A DNA stretch of 64,000 nucleotides from positions 1,240,001 to 1,304,000 of the forward strand of contig NZ_AP018164.1 in assembly GCF_002356315.1 (NCBI RefSeq), given 5' to 3'. Below are positions 18,580-30,389 of the stretch, one piece after another. Position numbers and translations under genes: made by a program. The stretch comes from Mycobacterium shigaense. Its GTDB lineage: Bacteria; Actinomycetota; Actinomycetes; Mycobacteriales; Mycobacteriaceae. Below the pieces are notes generated by a model. It was given only the letters and a program-made list of their open reading frames with translations, searched no databases and was not told where the DNA came from. Within the stretch, counting starts at the first letter, position 1. Each line of letters opens with the position of its first letter.

Positions 18580-20354
18580 TGCGACGAAAGCCGCGGTGGA
18601 ATCTCGCGGTGCTGATGTCGGTGGCGTTGCTGCTCGCGGGCTGCGCCGCGGTACCCAGCTCGTCGGCGCCGCAGGCCATCGGTACCGTCGACCGGCCGGC
18701 CCCGTCGAACCTGCCTAAGCCGACCCCGGGCATGGATCCTGACGTGCTGCTGCGCGAATTCCTCAAGGCCACGGCCGATCCGGCCAACCGGCACCTGGCG
18801 GCGCGGCAGTTCCTCACCCAATCGGCCTCCAACTCCTGGGACGACGCCGGTAGCTCGCTGCTGATCGACCATGTGGTCTTCGTGGAAACTCGTGGCGCCG
18901 AACGAGTTTCGGCGACCATGCGGGCCGACATCTTGGGCTCGCTGTCCGATGTCGGGGTCTTCCAAACGGCCGAGGGCGTGCTGCCCGACCCGGGGCCGAT
19001 CGAGTTGGTGAAGACGTCGGGCGGCTGGCGAATCGACCGCCTGCCCAACGGGGTTTTCCTGGATTGGCAACAGTTCCAGGCCACCTACAAGCGCAACACG
19101 CTGTACTTCGCCGACCCGACCGGCAAGACGGTGGTGCCCGATCCGCGCTATGTCGCGGTGTCCGATCACGATCAGCTGGCCACCGAGCTGGTGTCCAAGA
19201 TGCTGGCCGGCCCGCGGCCCGAGATGGCCCACACCGTGCGCAACCTGCTCGCGCCGCCGCTGCGCCTGCGCGGGCCCGTGACCCGCGCCGACGGCGGCAA
19301 GAACGGCATCGGCAAGGGCTACGGCGGCGCGCGCATAGACCTGGAGAAGCTGTCCACCACCGATCCGCACAGTCGGCAATTGCTTGCCGCACAGATCATT
19401 TGGACGCTGGCCCGCGCCGACATCCGCGGCCCGTACGTGATCAACGCCGACGGCGCGCCGCTGGACGACCGGTTCCGCGACGGCTGGACCACCTCCGACG
19501 TCGCGGCCACCGACCCCGGCGTGGCCGACGGCGCCGGTGCGGGGCTGCACGCACTGGTGAGCGGCTCGCTGGTCGGCCTCGACGGGCAACGGACCAGCCT
19601 GGTGCCCGGCGCGTTCGGGCGGATGGGCGACCAGAGCAGCGCCGCGCTGTCCCGCAGCGGCCGGCTGGTGGCGTCGGTGGTGACGCTGCACCGCGGCGCC
19701 CCCGACATGGCGGAGTCACTGTGGATCGGTGATCTCGGCGGCGAGGCCGTCCAGTCCGCCGACGGCCACAGCCTGTCGCGGCCCAGCTGGTCGCTCGACG
19801 ACGCGGTCTGGGTGGTGGTCGACGCCAACAACGTGTTGCGGGCCATTGCCGAACCGGCGTCCGGCCAGCCGGCCCGCATCCCGGTGGATTCCGGCGCGGT
19901 CGCCAGCCGGTTCCCCGGGCCGATCTCGGACCTGCAGCTGTCCCGGGACAGCACACGGGCGGCGATGGTGATCGGCGGCCAGGTGATCCTCGCCGGTGTC
20001 GAGCAGACGCAGGCCGGGCAGTACGCGCTGACCTGTCCGCGGCGGTTGGGTTTCGGCCTGGGCAACACGGTGGTGTCGCTGTACTGGCGCACCGGCGACG
20101 ACATCGTGGTGACGCGCAACGACACCGCCCATCCGGTGTCGTACGTGAACCTCGACGGGGTGAACTCCGACGCGCCGGCGCATGGCCTGCAGATCCCGCT
20201 CACCGCGATCGCGGCCAACCCGTCGACGGTCTACGTCGCCGCGCCCCAAGGGGTGCTGCAGTATTCGGCGTCCGCCGCCCCGGAAACCCAGCAGAGCTGG
20301 TTCGACGTGCCGGGCCTGATGACGGGCGGGGCCGTTCCGGTGCTGCCCGGCTGA
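18579..20354 (+). CDS. lpqB: Lipoprotein LpqB, MtrAB accessory protein
   Basis: A 591-aa secreted lipoprotein: a basic start, a hydrophobic segment and the lipobox LLLAGC with the lipidated cysteine at residue 22. An N-terminal GerMN-type region is followed by a beta-propeller-like C-terminal domain. LpqB is known to interact with the extracellular part of MtrB and modulate its signalling. The ATG overlaps the mtrB stop (TGATG), indicating coupled translation. Confidence 0.93.
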   Translation: MRRKPRWNLAVLMSVALLLAGCAAVPSSSAPQAIGTVDRPAPSNLPKPTPGMDPDVLLREFLKATADPANRHLAARQFLTQSASNSWDDAGSSLLIDHVVFVETRGAERVSATMRADILGSLSDVGVFQTAEGVLPDPGPIELVKTSGGWRIDRLPNGVFLDWQQFQATYKRNTLYFADPTGKTVVPDPRYVAVSDHDQLATELVSKMLAGPRPEMAHTVRNLLAPPLRLRGPVTRADGGKNGIGKGYGGARIDLEKLSTTDPHSRQLLAAQIIWTLARADIRGPYVINADGAPLDDRFRDGWTTSDVAATDPGVADGAGAGLHALVSGSLVGLDGQRTSLVPGAFGRMGDQSSAALSRSGRLVASVVTLHRGAPDMAESLWIGDLGGEAVQSADGHSLSRPSWSLDDAVWVVVDANNVLRAIAEPASGQPARIPVDSGAVASRFPGPISDLQLSRDSTRAAMVIGGQVILAGVEQTQAGQYALTCPRRLGFGLGNTVVSLYWRTGDDIVVTRNDTAHPVSYVNLDGVNSDAPAHGLQIPLTAIAANPSTVYVAAPQGVLQYSASAAPETQQSWFDVPGLMTGGAVPVLPG

Positions 20355-20385
20355 GCGCCGGCCCGGACCTGTCACCGCCCGGCGC
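20355..20385 (+). terminator. Hairpin after lpqB
   Basis: GCGCCGG (20355-20361) pairs with CCGGCGC (20379-20385), a 7-bp stem with a 17-nt loop directly after the lpqB stop and just before the comF-like start. It may be an attenuating structure rather than a full terminator. Confidence 0.35.
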
Positions 20386-20397
20386 GACACTGCACGT

Positions 20398-21036
20398 GTG
20401 CTCGATCTTGTTTTGCCGCTGGCATGCGGCGGCTGCGGCGCCCCGGCGACCCGCTGGTGTGCTGCCTGCGACGCCGAGCTGGCCGTGGCGCCCGACGAGC
20501 CGCACCTGATCTCACCGCGCGTCGACGCGGGGGTGCCGGTATTCGCGCTCGGCCGCTACGCCGGCGCGCGCCGGCAGGCGATCCTGGCGGTCAAGGAGCA
20601 CGGCCGCGGCGATCTCGTTCCGCCGCTGGCGCGCGCGCTGGCCACCGGGGTGCACCGGTTGCTGAGCTGGGGCATGGTCGAGGCCCCGCTGACGATCGTG
20701 CCCGCCCCGACGCGGCGGCAAGCCGCGCGGCGCCGCGGCGGCGACCCGGTCACCCGCATCGCCACGCATGCCGTCGCCGGCCACCCGGAGATCGGCGTCG
20801 CCGCGGCGCTGCGGCTGCGGGCGCTGACCCGCGACTCGGCGGGTCTGGGCAGCGCCGCGCGGCAGCGCAACATCGCCGGCCGGGCGGTGCTGCGGCGGCG
20901 TGCGATGCCGTCGGATCCCGAGGTCCTCGTCGTCGACGACGTCGTCACCACCGGCGCGACCGCCCGCGAGTCGGCCCGGGTGCTGGCGGCCGCCGGGGTG
21001 CGGGTGGCGGGCGTGCTGGCCCTCGCGGGGGCCTGA
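20398..21036 (+). CDS. ComF-family phosphoribosyltransferase-like protein
   Basis: A 212-aa ComF/GntX-type protein. The N-terminal zinc-finger-like cysteines (CGGCGAPATRWCAACDAE) and the C-terminal PRPP-binding loop VLVVDDVVTTGATARES are intact. The family is linked to DNA uptake in competent bacteria, but its role in mycobacteria is unknown. It starts with GTG at 20398, 43 nt after lpqB, as does Rv3242c in M. tuberculosis as I recall. Confidence 0.85.
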   Translation: MLDLVLPLACGGCGAPATRWCAACDAELAVAPDEPHLISPRVDAGVPVFALGRYAGARRQAILAVKEHGRGDLVPPLARALATGVHRLLSWGMVEAPLTIVPAPTRRQAARRRGGDPVTRIATHAVAGHPEIGVAAALRLRALTRDSAGLGSAARQRNIAGRAVLRRRAMPSDPEVLVVDDVVTTGATARESARVLAAAGVRVAGVLALAGA

Positions 21037-21368
21037 GCGGGGGCCCGCGCGGTTCGCCCGAAGCCGTCGAATCCGTTTCAAACCAATGAATTCGCCAAGA
21101 GGATGTGAAGAACTCGCAACGGGTCCATCAAATCGGTGGCACGGCGAGGCGAACACGAGCTAACGTCGGAACCAACCTTCAACGTCTCCAGTCGCGATCA
21201 CAGTTGAGACGCCCTACGCGAAGGGGGTGAGTATTCGACACCTTGCACCGGCGGGCTGCCTGCGGCGGTGACCACTTTGCGATCCGTTCTCCAACCCCGT
21301 CGGCGCGCGTTCCTGGAAAGCCGTCACGCAGGTCGCGTGGACGTGAAAAGAGAAACGAGTTGTCGCGT
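21037..21368 (+). promoter_or_regulatory. Long 5' region upstream of hpf
   Basis: This 332-nt stretch separates the comF-like gene from hpf. It contains a purine-rich AAGGGGGTG around 21221-21229 followed by a possible short frame GTG(21227)-TGA of 14 codons, MSIRHLAPAGCLRR. No conserved protein is seen. It probably holds a stress-responsive hpf promoter, but I cannot assign sigma-factor boxes with confidence. Confidence 0.4.
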
Positions 21369-22073
21369 ATGTCAAGGCTCACCGTGGATTCCGGTCTGGT
21401 TGTGGACGAACCGCCGTTAGACATAGACCCGCAGGAAACGACCGTCAGCGCCGAGGTGGTCTTCAAGGGCCGCAACGTCGAGATTCCCGATCACTTCCGT
21501 GTCTACGTCATGCAGAAACTTGCACGTGCGGAACGATTCGACAAGACCATCTATCTGTTCGACGTCGAACTCAAACACGAACGCAACCGCCGCCAACGTA
21601 AGTCCTGTCAGCGTGTGGAGATCACCGCGCGGGGCCGTGGGCCGGTAGTCCGCGGTGAGGCGTGCGCCGACAGCTTCTATGCCGCACTCGAGGCCGCCGT
21701 CGTCCGGCTGGAGAGCCGGCTGCGCCGCGGCAAGGACCGCCGCAAGGTGCATTACGGCGAAAAGACCCCGGTTTCCCTGGCGGAGGCCACCGCGCAGCCG
21801 CCGGCGCCGGCGAAGTCCGCCACCAACGGCGACGCCGTCGAGGGGCATCAACACGACGGTGCCGCGCCCGAGCCGGACGGCGCCGATCACGAACCCGGGC
21901 GGGTGGTGCGGACCAAGGAGCACCAGGCCACGCCGATGTCGGTGGACGACGCGCTCTACGAGATGGAGCTGGTCGGGCACGACTTCTTCTTGTTCTTCGA
22001 CAAGCAGACCGAGCGCCCATCCGTGGTCTACCGCCGGCACGCCTACGACTACGGGCTGATCAGACTGTCCTGA
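21369..22073 (+). CDS. hpf: Long-form ribosome hibernation promoting factor HPF
   Basis: A 234-aa long HPF. The N-terminal ribosome-binding domain (AEVVFKGRNVEIPDHFRVYV through KVHYG) occupies about residues 23-135, followed by an acidic/proline linker and a C-terminal dimerisation domain (TKEHQATPMSVDDALYEMELVGHDFFLFF...YGLIRL). It would block the decoding site and dimerise ribosomes in stationary phase or hypoxia. The ATG at 21369 is chosen; an in-frame TTG sits three codons upstream. It precedes secA1. Confidence 0.9.
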   Translation: MSRLTVDSGLVVDEPPLDIDPQETTVSAEVVFKGRNVEIPDHFRVYVMQKLARAERFDKTIYLFDVELKHERNRRQRKSCQRVEITARGRGPVVRGEACADSFYAALEAAVVRLESRLRRGKDRRKVHYGEKTPVSLAEATAQPPAPAKSATNGDAVEGHQHDGAAPEPDGADHEPGRVVRTKEHQATPMSVDDALYEMELVGHDFFLFFDKQTERPSVVYRRHAYDYGLIRLS

Positions 22074-22184
22074 CGCCGCTCCGAGCGTCGACGGCCATCG
22101 CGGGGTTGTCACCTACCATGGGAGTCGCCTCATAGAAGAAGACTCCTAACCAACAGGGAAACCATCCCAAAAGGGGACAACACC

Positions 22185-24995
<2,811 letters not shown>

Positions 24996-25032
24996 CGCAG
25001 GCGAGGCGGTAGCAGCGCCATATTTGGTGGAG

Positions 25033-26469
25033 ATGAGCCAAACCCTTGTCGTCACAGGCTGCTTCGTCGATCGTGAGCGCGTGATGCACCGCGCGAGTGG
25101 CGAAGTCGCTGAGCTGGTCAAAGGGCTCAAGCGCCGGCACATGAATCTGATTGCCCTCGGTGGGGTCATTGGAGCCGGACTGTTCGTCGGCAGCGGTGTC
25201 GTCATCGGCGAAGCGGGTCCGGCGGCCATCGTGTCATTCCTGATCGGCGGGACACTGACCATGCTGGTCATGCGAATGCTGGGCGAAATGGCGGTAGCCC
25301 GGCCGAGGGTCGGCGCCTTTTACGCCTATGCACGCGATGCGCTGGGACAACGCGCGGGGTTCGTTACCGGGTGGATGTATTGGTACTTCTACGTCATCGT
25401 GGTTGCGGTGGAAGCCGTTGCGGGCGGCCGGATTCTGCATCTGTGGTCGCCGGCCATCCCGCTGTGGGTGCTGAGTCTGGCCGTCATACTGCCGCTCACC
25501 GCGACCAACCTGGTGTCGGCCCGCTCCTACGGCGAGTTCGAGTACTGGTTTTCCTCGATCAAGGTGATCGCGATCGTGATCTTCGAAGCGATGGGATTGC
25601 TGTGGATCACCGGCTGGTGGCCGCACGCAACGCCGGGGCTGGGCAACCTCGTTGATCACGGCGGCTTCACCCCGATGGGCTGGGGCCCGGTGCTCGCGGC
25701 CGTGGTGCCGTGCGTTGCCTTCTACACCGGCGCGGAAATCGTGACAATCGCGGCGGCCGAATCGACTGAGCCGAAACGAGCGGTGGCGCGCGCCCTGAAA
25801 TCCATCGTGCTCCGGATCGTGTTGTTTTACGTCGGGTCGATCTTCGTGGTGGTGTCGATCCAGCCGTGGAACGCACCCAACGTCGGTGTCAGCCCCTACG
25901 CGGCGGTGCTTTCGGTGCTCGGGATCCCTGGTGTCAGTGCCGTCATGAACGTTATCGTCCTGACCGCGGTGTTGTCCTGTCTGAATTCAGCGCTGTATAC
26001 AGCATCACGAATGCTGTTCGCGCTCACCATAAACGGGGATGCACCGCGGTACTTCGCCAAACTGTCACGCAGCGGAGTGCCGCGCCGGGCCATTCTGTTG
26101 GGTACCACGGTCGGGTATGTGTCCGTCGCGGCCAGCTACCTCTGGGGCGACTTGGTGTTCCAGTTTCTGGTTAACTCCTACGGCGCGGTCGCGCTGTTCG
26201 TTTATCTGGTGATAGGCGTCGCCCAGGTGGTGTTGCGCAAACGGCTCGATCGCGAAGATCCAGGGGCACTCAAGCTGAAAATGTGGCTGTTTCCCTGGCT
26301 GAGCTACGCGACCATCGCGCTGATGGTAGCCGTCATCATCGCGATGGCGCTGCTGCCCAGCACCCGATCGCAATTCGTCATGAGTGGGGTCACTCTGGTG
26401 GTGATCCTCGCGGCTTACCAGTTGCGACGGCGCTTTGCGCCCAACAGCGTTGCAGTATCGAGCCACTGA
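25033..26469 (+). CDS. Amino acid permease, GABA/AnsP-type APC transporter
   Basis: A roughly 478-aa membrane protein with about 12 hydrophobic segments. The signature KRRHMNLIALGGVIGAGLFVGSG marks the amino-acid-transporter subfamily that includes GabP, AnsP and CycA. GAEIVTIAAAES and SRMLFALTINGDAP are further family landmarks. The start is uncertain: TTG 25024, GTG 25027, ATG 25033 and ATG 25084 are all in frame, and the conserved part begins near residue 35. The exact substrate cannot be told. Codon use looks slightly less GC-biased than secA1, and I recall no counterpart here in M. tuberculosis. Confidence 0.85.
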   Translation: MSQTLVVTGCFVDRERVMHRASGEVAELVKGLKRRHMNLIALGGVIGAGLFVGSGVVIGEAGPAAIVSFLIGGTLTMLVMRMLGEMAVARPRVGAFYAYARDALGQRAGFVTGWMYWYFYVIVVAVEAVAGGRILHLWSPAIPLWVLSLAVILPLTATNLVSARSYGEFEYWFSSIKVIAIVIFEAMGLLWITGWWPHATPGLGNLVDHGGFTPMGWGPVLAAVVPCVAFYTGAEIVTIAAAESTEPKRAVARALKSIVLRIVLFYVGSIFVVVSIQPWNAPNVGVSPYAAVLSVLGIPGVSAVMNVIVLTAVLSCLNSALYTASRMLFALTINGDAPRYFAKLSRSGVPRRAILLGTTVGYVSVAASYLWGDLVFQFLVNSYGAVALFVYLVIGVAQVVLRKRLDREDPGALKLKMWLFPWLSYATIALMVAVIIAMALLPSTRSQFVMSGVTLVVILAAYQLRRRFAPNSVAVSSH

Positions 26470-26543
26470 TGGCCATCCGCGCCGAGCTATGAGCTTGGCC
26501 TGTGACCTTCACTCGGCGCGTGCTTTCGTGAAGGATTGACGGC

Positions 26544-27026
26544 ATGGACGTCAAGGAGGTGCTGCTGCCGGGGGTCGGCCTGCGCTACGAGTTCACCAGC
26601 CACAAGGGTGAGCGGATCGGCATCATCGCGCGGCGCGGCGGCGACTTCGACGTCGTCCTCTACGGCGCCGACGACCCCGACCAGGCTCGGCCGGTCTTTC
26701 GCCTGACCGACGAGGAGGCCGACACGGTGGCCCAGATCCTCGGCGCACCACGGATCGCCGAGCGGTTCACCGAGCTGACCCGCGAGGTGCCGGGACTTGA
26801 GGCAGGTCAGGTCGACATCGAGCCCGGCAACCCGTTCGTGGACCGCCCCTTGGGCGACACCAAGGCCCGTACCCGCACCGGCGCCTCGATCGTCGCGATC
26901 GTGCGCGACGAGGACGTGCTCGCCTCGCCGGGTCCGGCCGAGACGCTGCACGCGGGCGACGTTCTGATCGTGATCGGCACCGAAGAGGGCATCGCCGCCG
27001 TCCGGCAGATCATCGACAAGGGTTGA
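26544..27026 (+). CDS. TrkA-C/KhtT-type regulatory subunit of a K+/H+ antiporter
   Basis: A 160-aa soluble protein. The C-terminal half (DRPLGDTKARTRTGASIVAIVRDEDVLASPGP...GDVLIVIGT) is a TrkA-C (RCK-C) ligand-binding domain. The N-terminal half resembles KhtT. It lies 4 nt upstream of the CPA2 antiporter and probably gates it in response to a nucleotide or pH signal. Equivalent to Rv3237c by position. Confidence 0.85.
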   Translation: MDVKEVLLPGVGLRYEFTSHKGERIGIIARRGGDFDVVLYGADDPDQARPVFRLTDEEADTVAQILGAPRIAERFTELTREVPGLEAGQVDIEPGNPFVDRPLGDTKARTRTGASIVAIVRDEDVLASPGPAETLHAGDVLIVIGTEEGIAAVRQIIDKG

Positions 27027-27030
27027 GCCA

Positions 27031-28173
27031 GTGCAGGTTTCGGGGGCGCTGCTATTCCAGCTCGGCGCCCTCCTGGCTGGGCTGGCGGTGTTGGGTGCCG
27101 TCGCACGCCGCTACGCGCTGTCGCCGATCCCGGTGTATCTGCTAGCCGGGCTTTCGCTGGGCAAGGGCGGCATCTGGCCGGTGGCGGCCGCCGGTGAGTT
27201 CATCGTGACCGGCGCGCCCATCGGTATCGTTCTGCTGCTGCTGACGCTGGGTCTGGAATTCTCGGCGACCGAGTTCGCCGCCAGCCTGCGCCACCACCTG
27301 CCGTCTGCTGGCGTCGACATCTTCCTCAACGCCACCCCTGGCGCGGCGGCCGGGTGGCTGTTGGGGTTCGACGGTGTCGCCATCCTCGCCCTGGCCGGAG
27401 TCACCTACATCTCCTCCTCGGGTGTCATCGCCCGGCTGCTCGAGGACCTGCGCCGGCTGGGCAACCGCGAAACCCCGGCCGTGCTGTCGGTACTGGTGCT
27501 CGAGGACTTCGCGATGGCCGCCTACCTGCCGCTGTTCGCCGTGCTGGCCGCCGGCGGCAGTTGGGTCGAGGCCCTCGTGGGCGCCCTCGTCGCGGTCGCA
27601 GCGCTGCTGGCCGCGTTCGCCGCGTCGTATCACTGGGGTCACCACGTGGGCCGGCTGGTGGCACACCCCGATTCCGAGCAGCTGTTGCTGCGGGTCCTCG
27701 GCGGCACCCTGCTGGTGGCGGCGCTGGCGGAGTCGCTGCACGCGTCGGCCGCGGTCGGGGCGTTCCTGGTGGGGCTGACCCTGACCGGCGAGACCGCGGA
27801 CCGGGCCCGCCGGGTGCTGGGGCCGCTGCGCGATCTGTTTGCCGCGGTCTTCTTCGTGGCGATCGGGCTGTCGGTCGACCCGCACGAACTGATTCCGGTG
27901 CTGCCGGTGGCGCTTGCCCTGGCCGCCGTCACCGCCGTGACGAAGGTTGCCACCGGCGCCTTCGCCGCCCGGCGCGACGGGGTGGCGCGCCGCGGGCAGC
28001 TGCGGGCCGGTGCGGCGCTCATCGCCCGCGGCGAGTTCTCCCTGATCATCATCGGCCTGGTCGGCACAGCGGTGCCCGTCGTGGCCGCGCTGGCCACCGC
28101 GTATGTGTTCGTCATGGCGATCGTGGGCCCGGTGCTGGCGCGCTTCGCCGGCGGCGTCGGTCCCGCGCATTGA
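27031..28173 (+). CDS. CPA2-family cation:proton antiporter (KhtU/KefB-like membrane subunit)
   Basis: A 380-aa integral membrane protein with about 11-12 helices starting LLFQLGALLAGLAVLGAV. The helix carrying VLVLEDFAMAAYLP has the Asp-containing ion-binding segment of CPA2 antiporters. It ends after the membrane domain, without the fused TrkA-N/C of KefB, which fits a separate KhtT-like regulator upstream. It starts with GTG at 27031. Potassium/proton exchange at alkaline pH is inferred from the KhtTU pairing. Confidence 0.88.
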   Translation: MQVSGALLFQLGALLAGLAVLGAVARRYALSPIPVYLLAGLSLGKGGIWPVAAAGEFIVTGAPIGIVLLLLTLGLEFSATEFAASLRHHLPSAGVDIFLNATPGAAAGWLLGFDGVAILALAGVTYISSSGVIARLLEDLRRLGNRETPAVLSVLVLEDFAMAAYLPLFAVLAAGGSWVEALVGALVAVAALLAAFAASYHWGHHVGRLVAHPDSEQLLLRVLGGTLLVAALAESLHASAAVGAFLVGLTLTGETADRARRVLGPLRDLFAAVFFVAIGLSVDPHELIPVLPVALALAAVTAVTKVATGAFAARRDGVARRGQLRAGAALIARGEFSLIIIGLVGTAVPVVAALATAYVFVMAIVGPVLARFAGGVGPAH

Positions 28174-28225
28174 CCCCGCGCATCAGCCCCGCGCATCAAC
28201 CCCGCGCATCAACCCCGCGCATCAA
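28174..28225. repeat. Four tandem copies of a 13-nt repeat
   Basis: CCCCGCGCATCAG (28174-28186) is followed by three copies of CCCCGCGCATCAA (28187-28199, 28200-28212, 28213-28225). The array begins immediately after the antiporter stop, and the stop codon of the convergent DUF6459 gene lies in the last copy. A partial unit (CCCGCGCAT) also forms the end of the antiporter gene. It is probably a slippage-generated minisatellite. Confidence 0.9.
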
Positions 28226-28743
28226 CCTATGTGCAGGGCGACGACCTGCCAGCGGGCCCCGCTCCCAGTGGGCAGCCGTTCGACGCGACAGGCGATGGCA
28301 TGCATCCGGTCCCCGCGGCTGTAGGAGCCGAACACCTCGGCCGCCGTCTCGTGATCGCGATGACCGACCGGCTGCACGCGCATCCGACGCAGCACCGCGA
28401 CGCCCTCCTGCGCGGCAGCGGTCCGGCTCACCGACAGCACCGGGTCGACCAGGCCGGCCACCAGCAGCGGTCGCAGCTGGGCCAGCGGGCGGCGCCGATC
28501 GATGACCTCCAGGACGCGGCGCAGCGCGGCATCGGCGAAGACCGCCGCCTGGCGCATCGGCGCGGACAACACCGTCGCCGCCGGGGGCGGTTCGCCGACC
28601 CGTCGTCCGCGGTGGGGCCGGCGCGTCGTTCGGCACAGCGCACCGGTGCGCGGCACGTCCCGGGCCGGCGGCTCGTAGTCCGCGACGGGCTCGACGGCAA
28701 ACGCGTCGCGGCGGGTCGGGTCCGTGGCGGGGCTGATGGTCAA
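28222..28743 (-). CDS. DUF6459 (Rv3235-like) protein
   Basis: A 173-aa protein rich in Arg, Ala and Pro in its first half. The C-terminal half (AVFADAALRRVLEVIDRRRPLAQLRPLL... YSRGDRMHAIACRVERLPTGSGARWQVVALHIG) matches the actinobacterial Rv3235/DUF6459 family, which I associate with SecA-linked or accessory secretion loci by proximity only. Function is unknown. It converges with the antiporter over the 13-nt repeat array and is divergent from tgs3. Confidence 0.75.
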   Translation of the reverse strand: MTISPATDPTRRDAFAVEPVADYEPPARDVPRTGALCRTTRRPHRGRRVGEPPPAATVLSAPMRQAAVFADAALRRVLEVIDRRRPLAQLRPLLVAGLVDPVLSVSRTAAAQEGVAVLRRMRVQPVGHRDHETAAEVFGSYSRGDRMHAIACRVERLPTGSGARWQVVALHIG

Positions 28744-28932
28744 CGCGCACTCTCCGTCTCATCGCTGGAACCAGCCTGCCGGAGAGTCGCAGACGATCGA
28801 TTCTGAATTACCCTTGCCCGTTGCGCAATTCGCGTTCGCACACACCCGCACGGTGCCATGTCCCGGGCAGACGATTACGGTGGTGGCCAACAGCGGTGGT
28901 CGGGACGAATCGGCGAGGAGGCCAGGGCCGCA

Positions 28933-30342
28933 ATGGTGACCCGGTTGTCCGCATCGGACGCCTCTTTTTATCGGCTGGAGAACACGGCCACCCCGATGTA
29001 CGTCGGATCTTTGTCGATCCTGCGCCGCCCGCGCGCCGGATTGAGCTACGAGACGCTGCTGGCCACCGTCGAGAAGCGGCTCGCCCAGATCCCGCGGTAC
29101 CGCCAGAAGGTGCGCGGGATCGGGGTCGGCGCTGCCCGGCCGTTCTGGATCGACGACGCCGACTTCGACATCACCTATCACGTGCGGCGCTCGGCGTTGC
29201 CGTCGCCGGGCAGCGACGAGCAGCTGCACGAGCTGATCGCGCGGCTGGCCGCCCGGCCGCTGGACAAGACGCGGCCGCTGTGGGAGATGTACCTGGTCGA
29301 AGGGCTGGAGAAGAACCGGGTCGCCCTGTACACCAAATCGCATCAGGCGCTGATCAACGGGATGAGCGCGCTGGAGATCGGGCACGTCATCGCCGACCGG
29401 ACGCGCAATCCGCCGCCGTTCCCGGAGGACATCTGGGTGCCGGAACGCGACCCCGGCAACACCCGGCTACTGCTGGGGGCGCTCACCGATTGGGTGGCCG
29501 GACCCGGAACCCAGCTGCAGGCGGTCGGCTCCGCGCTGGCCGAGATGACGACCAACTACGGCGAACTGCTCGCCGTCGGCCGCCGCGCCGTCAACATCGT
29601 GCGCACCGCGGCGCGTGGCACCGCACCCAGCAGCCCGCTCAACGCCCGGGTGTCGCGGCACCGCCGCTTCACTGTCGCCAGCGGCAGCCTGGAGGACTAC
29701 CGGGCGGTGCGGGCGCGCTACGAGTGTGACATCAACGACGTCGTGCTGGCGGTGGTGGCCGGGGCGCTGGGCAACTGGCTGATGTCGCGGGGTGTCGCGG
29801 TGTCACCGACTGCGACGGTGCGGGCGATGGCGCCCCTGTCGGTCTACGCCGAGGGCCAGCACGATTCGACCGGTCCGGGTCAGATGATCAGTCAGGTCAC
29901 GCCGTTTCTGGTCGATCTGCCGGTGGGGGAGGCCAACCCCGTGGTGCGGCTGTCGCAGATCGCCCACGCCACCGAGTCGATCCCGGCGGCCGCGCGGCTG
30001 GTCGACGCCAGGACGATCGTCACGTTGTCGGGCTTTGCGCCACCGACGTTACACGCCATGGGTATCCGGGTGGCGACCAGCTTCTCGGCGCGGTTGTTCA
30101 ATTTGTTGATCACCAATGCGCCTGGCGCCCAATCGCAGATGTACATCGCTGGCACCAAATTGCTCGAGACTTACGCCGTGCCGCCGCTGCTGCACAATCA
30201 GGCGCTGGCCATCAGCGTCACCTCCTACAACGGCATGTTGTATTTCGGGATCAATGCCGATCGCGACGCGATGAGCGATGTCGATCTACTGCCCGCATTG
30301 CTGAGCCAGTCCCTCGAGGAACTGCTGGAAGCTTCCCGTTAA
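28933..30342 (+). CDS. tgs3: WS/DGAT-family diacylglycerol O-acyltransferase Tgs3, unsplit, variant active-site motif
   Basis: A 469-aa wax-ester synthase/diacylglycerol acyltransferase-type protein. It starts MVTRLSASDASFYRLE at 28933 with GAGGAGG about 12 nt upstream; the frame is open further to 28858. It spans both halves of what I recall as the separate M. tuberculosis genes Rv3234c (tgs3) and Rv3233c, so this is the intact ancestral form. The usual catalytic HHxxxDG is HQALING at residues 137-143: the second His is Gln and the Asp is Asn. Triacylglycerol synthesis is the family role; activity with this motif is uncertain. Confidence 0.88.
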   Translation: MVTRLSASDASFYRLENTATPMYVGSLSILRRPRAGLSYETLLATVEKRLAQIPRYRQKVRGIGVGAARPFWIDDADFDITYHVRRSALPSPGSDEQLHELIARLAARPLDKTRPLWEMYLVEGLEKNRVALYTKSHQALINGMSALEIGHVIADRTRNPPPFPEDIWVPERDPGNTRLLLGALTDWVAGPGTQLQAVGSALAEMTTNYGELLAVGRRAVNIVRTAARGTAPSSPLNARVSRHRRFTVASGSLEDYRAVRARYECDINDVVLAVVAGALGNWLMSRGVAVSPTATVRAMAPLSVYAEGQHDSTGPGQMISQVTPFLVDLPVGEANPVVRLSQIAHATESIPAAARLVDARTIVTLSGFAPPTLHAMGIRVATSFSARLFNLLITNAPGAQSQMYIAGTKLLETYAVPPLLHNQALAISVTSYNGMLYFGINADRDAMSDVDLLPALLSQSLEELLEASR

Positions 30343-30372
30343 CCTTCGCCGCGTCAAAATGGCTGCGTGCGT

Positions 30373-30389
30373 ATACCATCCGATGGTAT
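30373..30389. promoter_or_regulatory. Perfect inverted repeat across the ppk2 start
   Basis: ATACCATC (30373-30380), one base, GATGGTAT (30382-30389): an 8-1-8 perfect inverted repeat. Its right arm reaches into the ATG (30388-30390) of ppk2. It could be an operator or an RNA hairpin hiding the start codon. No Shine-Dalgarno is visible, so the transcript may be leaderless. Confidence 0.5.

Noticed and set aside
28174..28225. CRISPR array
   Set aside because: The repeats are only 13 nt and directly adjacent with no spacers, and no cas genes are present.
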